The notes beneath the pieces are model-generated. The model was given only the letters and a program-made list of their open reading frames with translations. It was not told the origin of the DNA and did not search any database. DNA of 6,639 nucleotides. Source: Chitinophagaceae bacterium UBA5175. Its GTDB lineage: Bacteria; Bacteroidota; Bacteroidia; Chitinophagales; Chitinophagaceae. The stretch spans positions 1 through 6,639 of the forward strand of contig DHWT01000169.1 of NCBI GenBank assembly GCA_002413325.1, read 5' to 3'. Shown here one piece after another: positions 5,758 to 6,639 of the stretch (its first letter is position 1; each line of letters begins with the position of its first letter). Position numbers and translations under genes: made by a program.

Positions 5758-6639
5758 TTAAACGGAAGCTTTATGTAACCCTACGGCCATTTTATAGGCC
5801 ATTGCGGCGTCGGGAAGCGGTGTTAATGTATCTGATAATAGATGGTAAGTCCCTTTTTCAGATAGTTCGTCAGCAATTTTTTTAATTAAAGCTAAAGTAG
5901 CTTTCATCAGACTGGAACCTAAGCTGATACGGGCGACACCTAAATCCTGCAGTTCACGGACAGAGGGAGGTAAACCTGCCCCAATTCCGGGATTTACAAG
6001 AATATTAATTGGGGCGTTAATTTCCTTAACCAGGGTGGAAATCATTTCTTTTCCCCATACAGGCTGAATAAATATACAGTCAGCACCTGCTTCCCGGTAT
6101 TTATTGCCGCGCTTTATGGATTCTGCCAGTTTTTCCTTTGGCGAACCGGTGGAAGTATAAAATGAATCCGTCCTTGCATTGATTACCAAATGAAAGCCCA
6201 GTGAATCTGATAATGCCCGGATGGCGGATATTCTTTCACAAAATTCGATCTCGTCAATTAATACCGGATTTAAATCAATACTGTCTTCAATGTTTATTCC
6301 AACAATTCCCGTTGCTATTATCTTTTTAACGGAATCAATTATTTCATTTACATTATTTCCATAGCCGGCTTCTATATCCACCGTTACCGGGACCTGCACT
6401 GCATGTACGATCCGCTTTATCGCTTCAAGCATTTCTGACAGTTGAATTACCTGGCAGTCAGGATAGCCTAAAGAGGCGGCGATTCCCATACTTGTTGTGG
6501 CGATTGCCTTAAAGCCACAGGCTTCTACCAGTTTAGAACTTCCGGTATCCCATGAGTTTAGCAGCACCAGCATCTCTTTTTCCTGATGATATTTCAGGAA
6601 CCTGTCAGCTTTTTCTTTTTGAATACCCGGAACCATCAT
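5758..6639 (-). CDS. Isocitrate lyase/PEP mutase superfamily protein (PEP_mutase type), 5' end at window edge
   Basis: This is a cytosolic TIM-barrel enzyme of the ICL/PEP mutase superfamily, which makes or breaks C-C or P-C bonds in small oxoacids bound to Mg2+. Visible signatures are LLNSWDTGSSKL (27-38), GFKAIATTSMGIAASLGYPD (42-61), VTVDIEAGYG with Asp88 a likely Mg2+ ligand, GINIEDS with Glu118-Asp119, INARTDSF (153-160), GADCIFIQP and LVNPG. The active-site KKCGH loop of true isocitrate lyase is absent, so that activity is unlikely. Homologues of this broad PF13714 group are mostly uncharacterised; PEP mutase, methylisocitrate lyase or oxaloacetate hydrolase-like activity cannot be separated by eye. 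The encoded 293 aa is about full family length, so the ATG at 6637-6639 (or the next codon) may be the true start, but a start outside the window cannot be excluded. Confidence 0.88.
   Translation of the reverse strand: MMVPGIQKEKADRFLKYHQEKEMLVLLNSWDTGSSKLVEACGFKAIATTSMGIAASLGYPDCQVIQLSEMLEAIKRIVHAVQVPVTVDIEAGYGNNVNEIIDSVKKIIATGIVGINIEDSIDLNPVLIDEIEFCERISAIRALSDSLGFHLVINARTDSFYTSTGSPKEKLAESIKRGNKYREAGADCIFIQPVWGKEMISTLVKEINAPINILVNPGIGAGLPPSVRELQDLGVARISLGSSLMKATLALIKKIADELSEKGTYHLLSDTLTPLPDAAMAYKMAVGLHKASV

Larger units (their letters stand above)
3126..6639 (-). other. Probable four-gene operon: PEP-mutase-like, M19, dihaem P460, P460-like lipoprotein
   Basis: Four minus-strand genes follow each other with gaps of 41, 22 and 4 bases and no clear terminator between them, which suggests one transcript. 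The first product is cytosolic, while the other three carry Tat, membrane-anchor or lipoprotein signals. The promoter lies either beyond the right edge or in the 41-base gap, where only a poor match to the Bacteroidota -7 element is seen. The acetyltransferase further downstream is separated by 158 bases and may or may not belong. Confidence 0.6.

Overview
The window looks like chromosomal DNA of a Bacteroidota bacterium, probably Chitinophagaceae-like. The evidence is moderate GC, start codons without clear Shine-Dalgarno sequences, a LytS/LytR-type two-component pair, and a DHL-poor but haem-rich envelope operon joining a Haem_bd-type domain to a cytochrome P460 domain. The assignment comes from gene content and style only; no marker gene is present.

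Left part (1-2028, plus strand): a possible 3' end of an upstream gene runs into the start of a four-helix membrane histidine kinase of the LytS/YehU type. Its LytTR-family response regulator follows 38 bases later. The pair has intact phosphotransfer residues and is expected to work as one signalling unit. Its target is not evident here.

Middle (2029-2400): a 372-base convergent intergenic region with no convincing gene. It holds a 13-bp direct repeat with a 24-base period and two GC-rich inverted repeats. It could be a dispersed intergenic element or a structured transcript end.

Right part (2401-6639, minus strand): the most downstream gene is a maltose/galactoside O-acetyltransferase-like hexapeptide enzyme, separated from the next gene by 158 bases. 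Upstream of that lies a tight four-gene cluster, in transcription order: an isocitrate lyase/PEP mutase superfamily enzyme (5' end at the window edge), a Tat-exported M19 membrane dipeptidase-like metallohydrolase, a membrane-anchored protein with two CXXCH haem sites (Haem_bd-like plus P460-like domains), and a small lipoprotein with a P460-like core but no CXXCH. Gaps are 41, 22 and 4 bases, so co-transcription is likely. The last three products should act in the periplasm or at the membrane, and the first in the cytosol. The substrate linking them is unknown. The neighbouring haem-bearing and haem-motif-free P460-like proteins are the most interesting part of the window.
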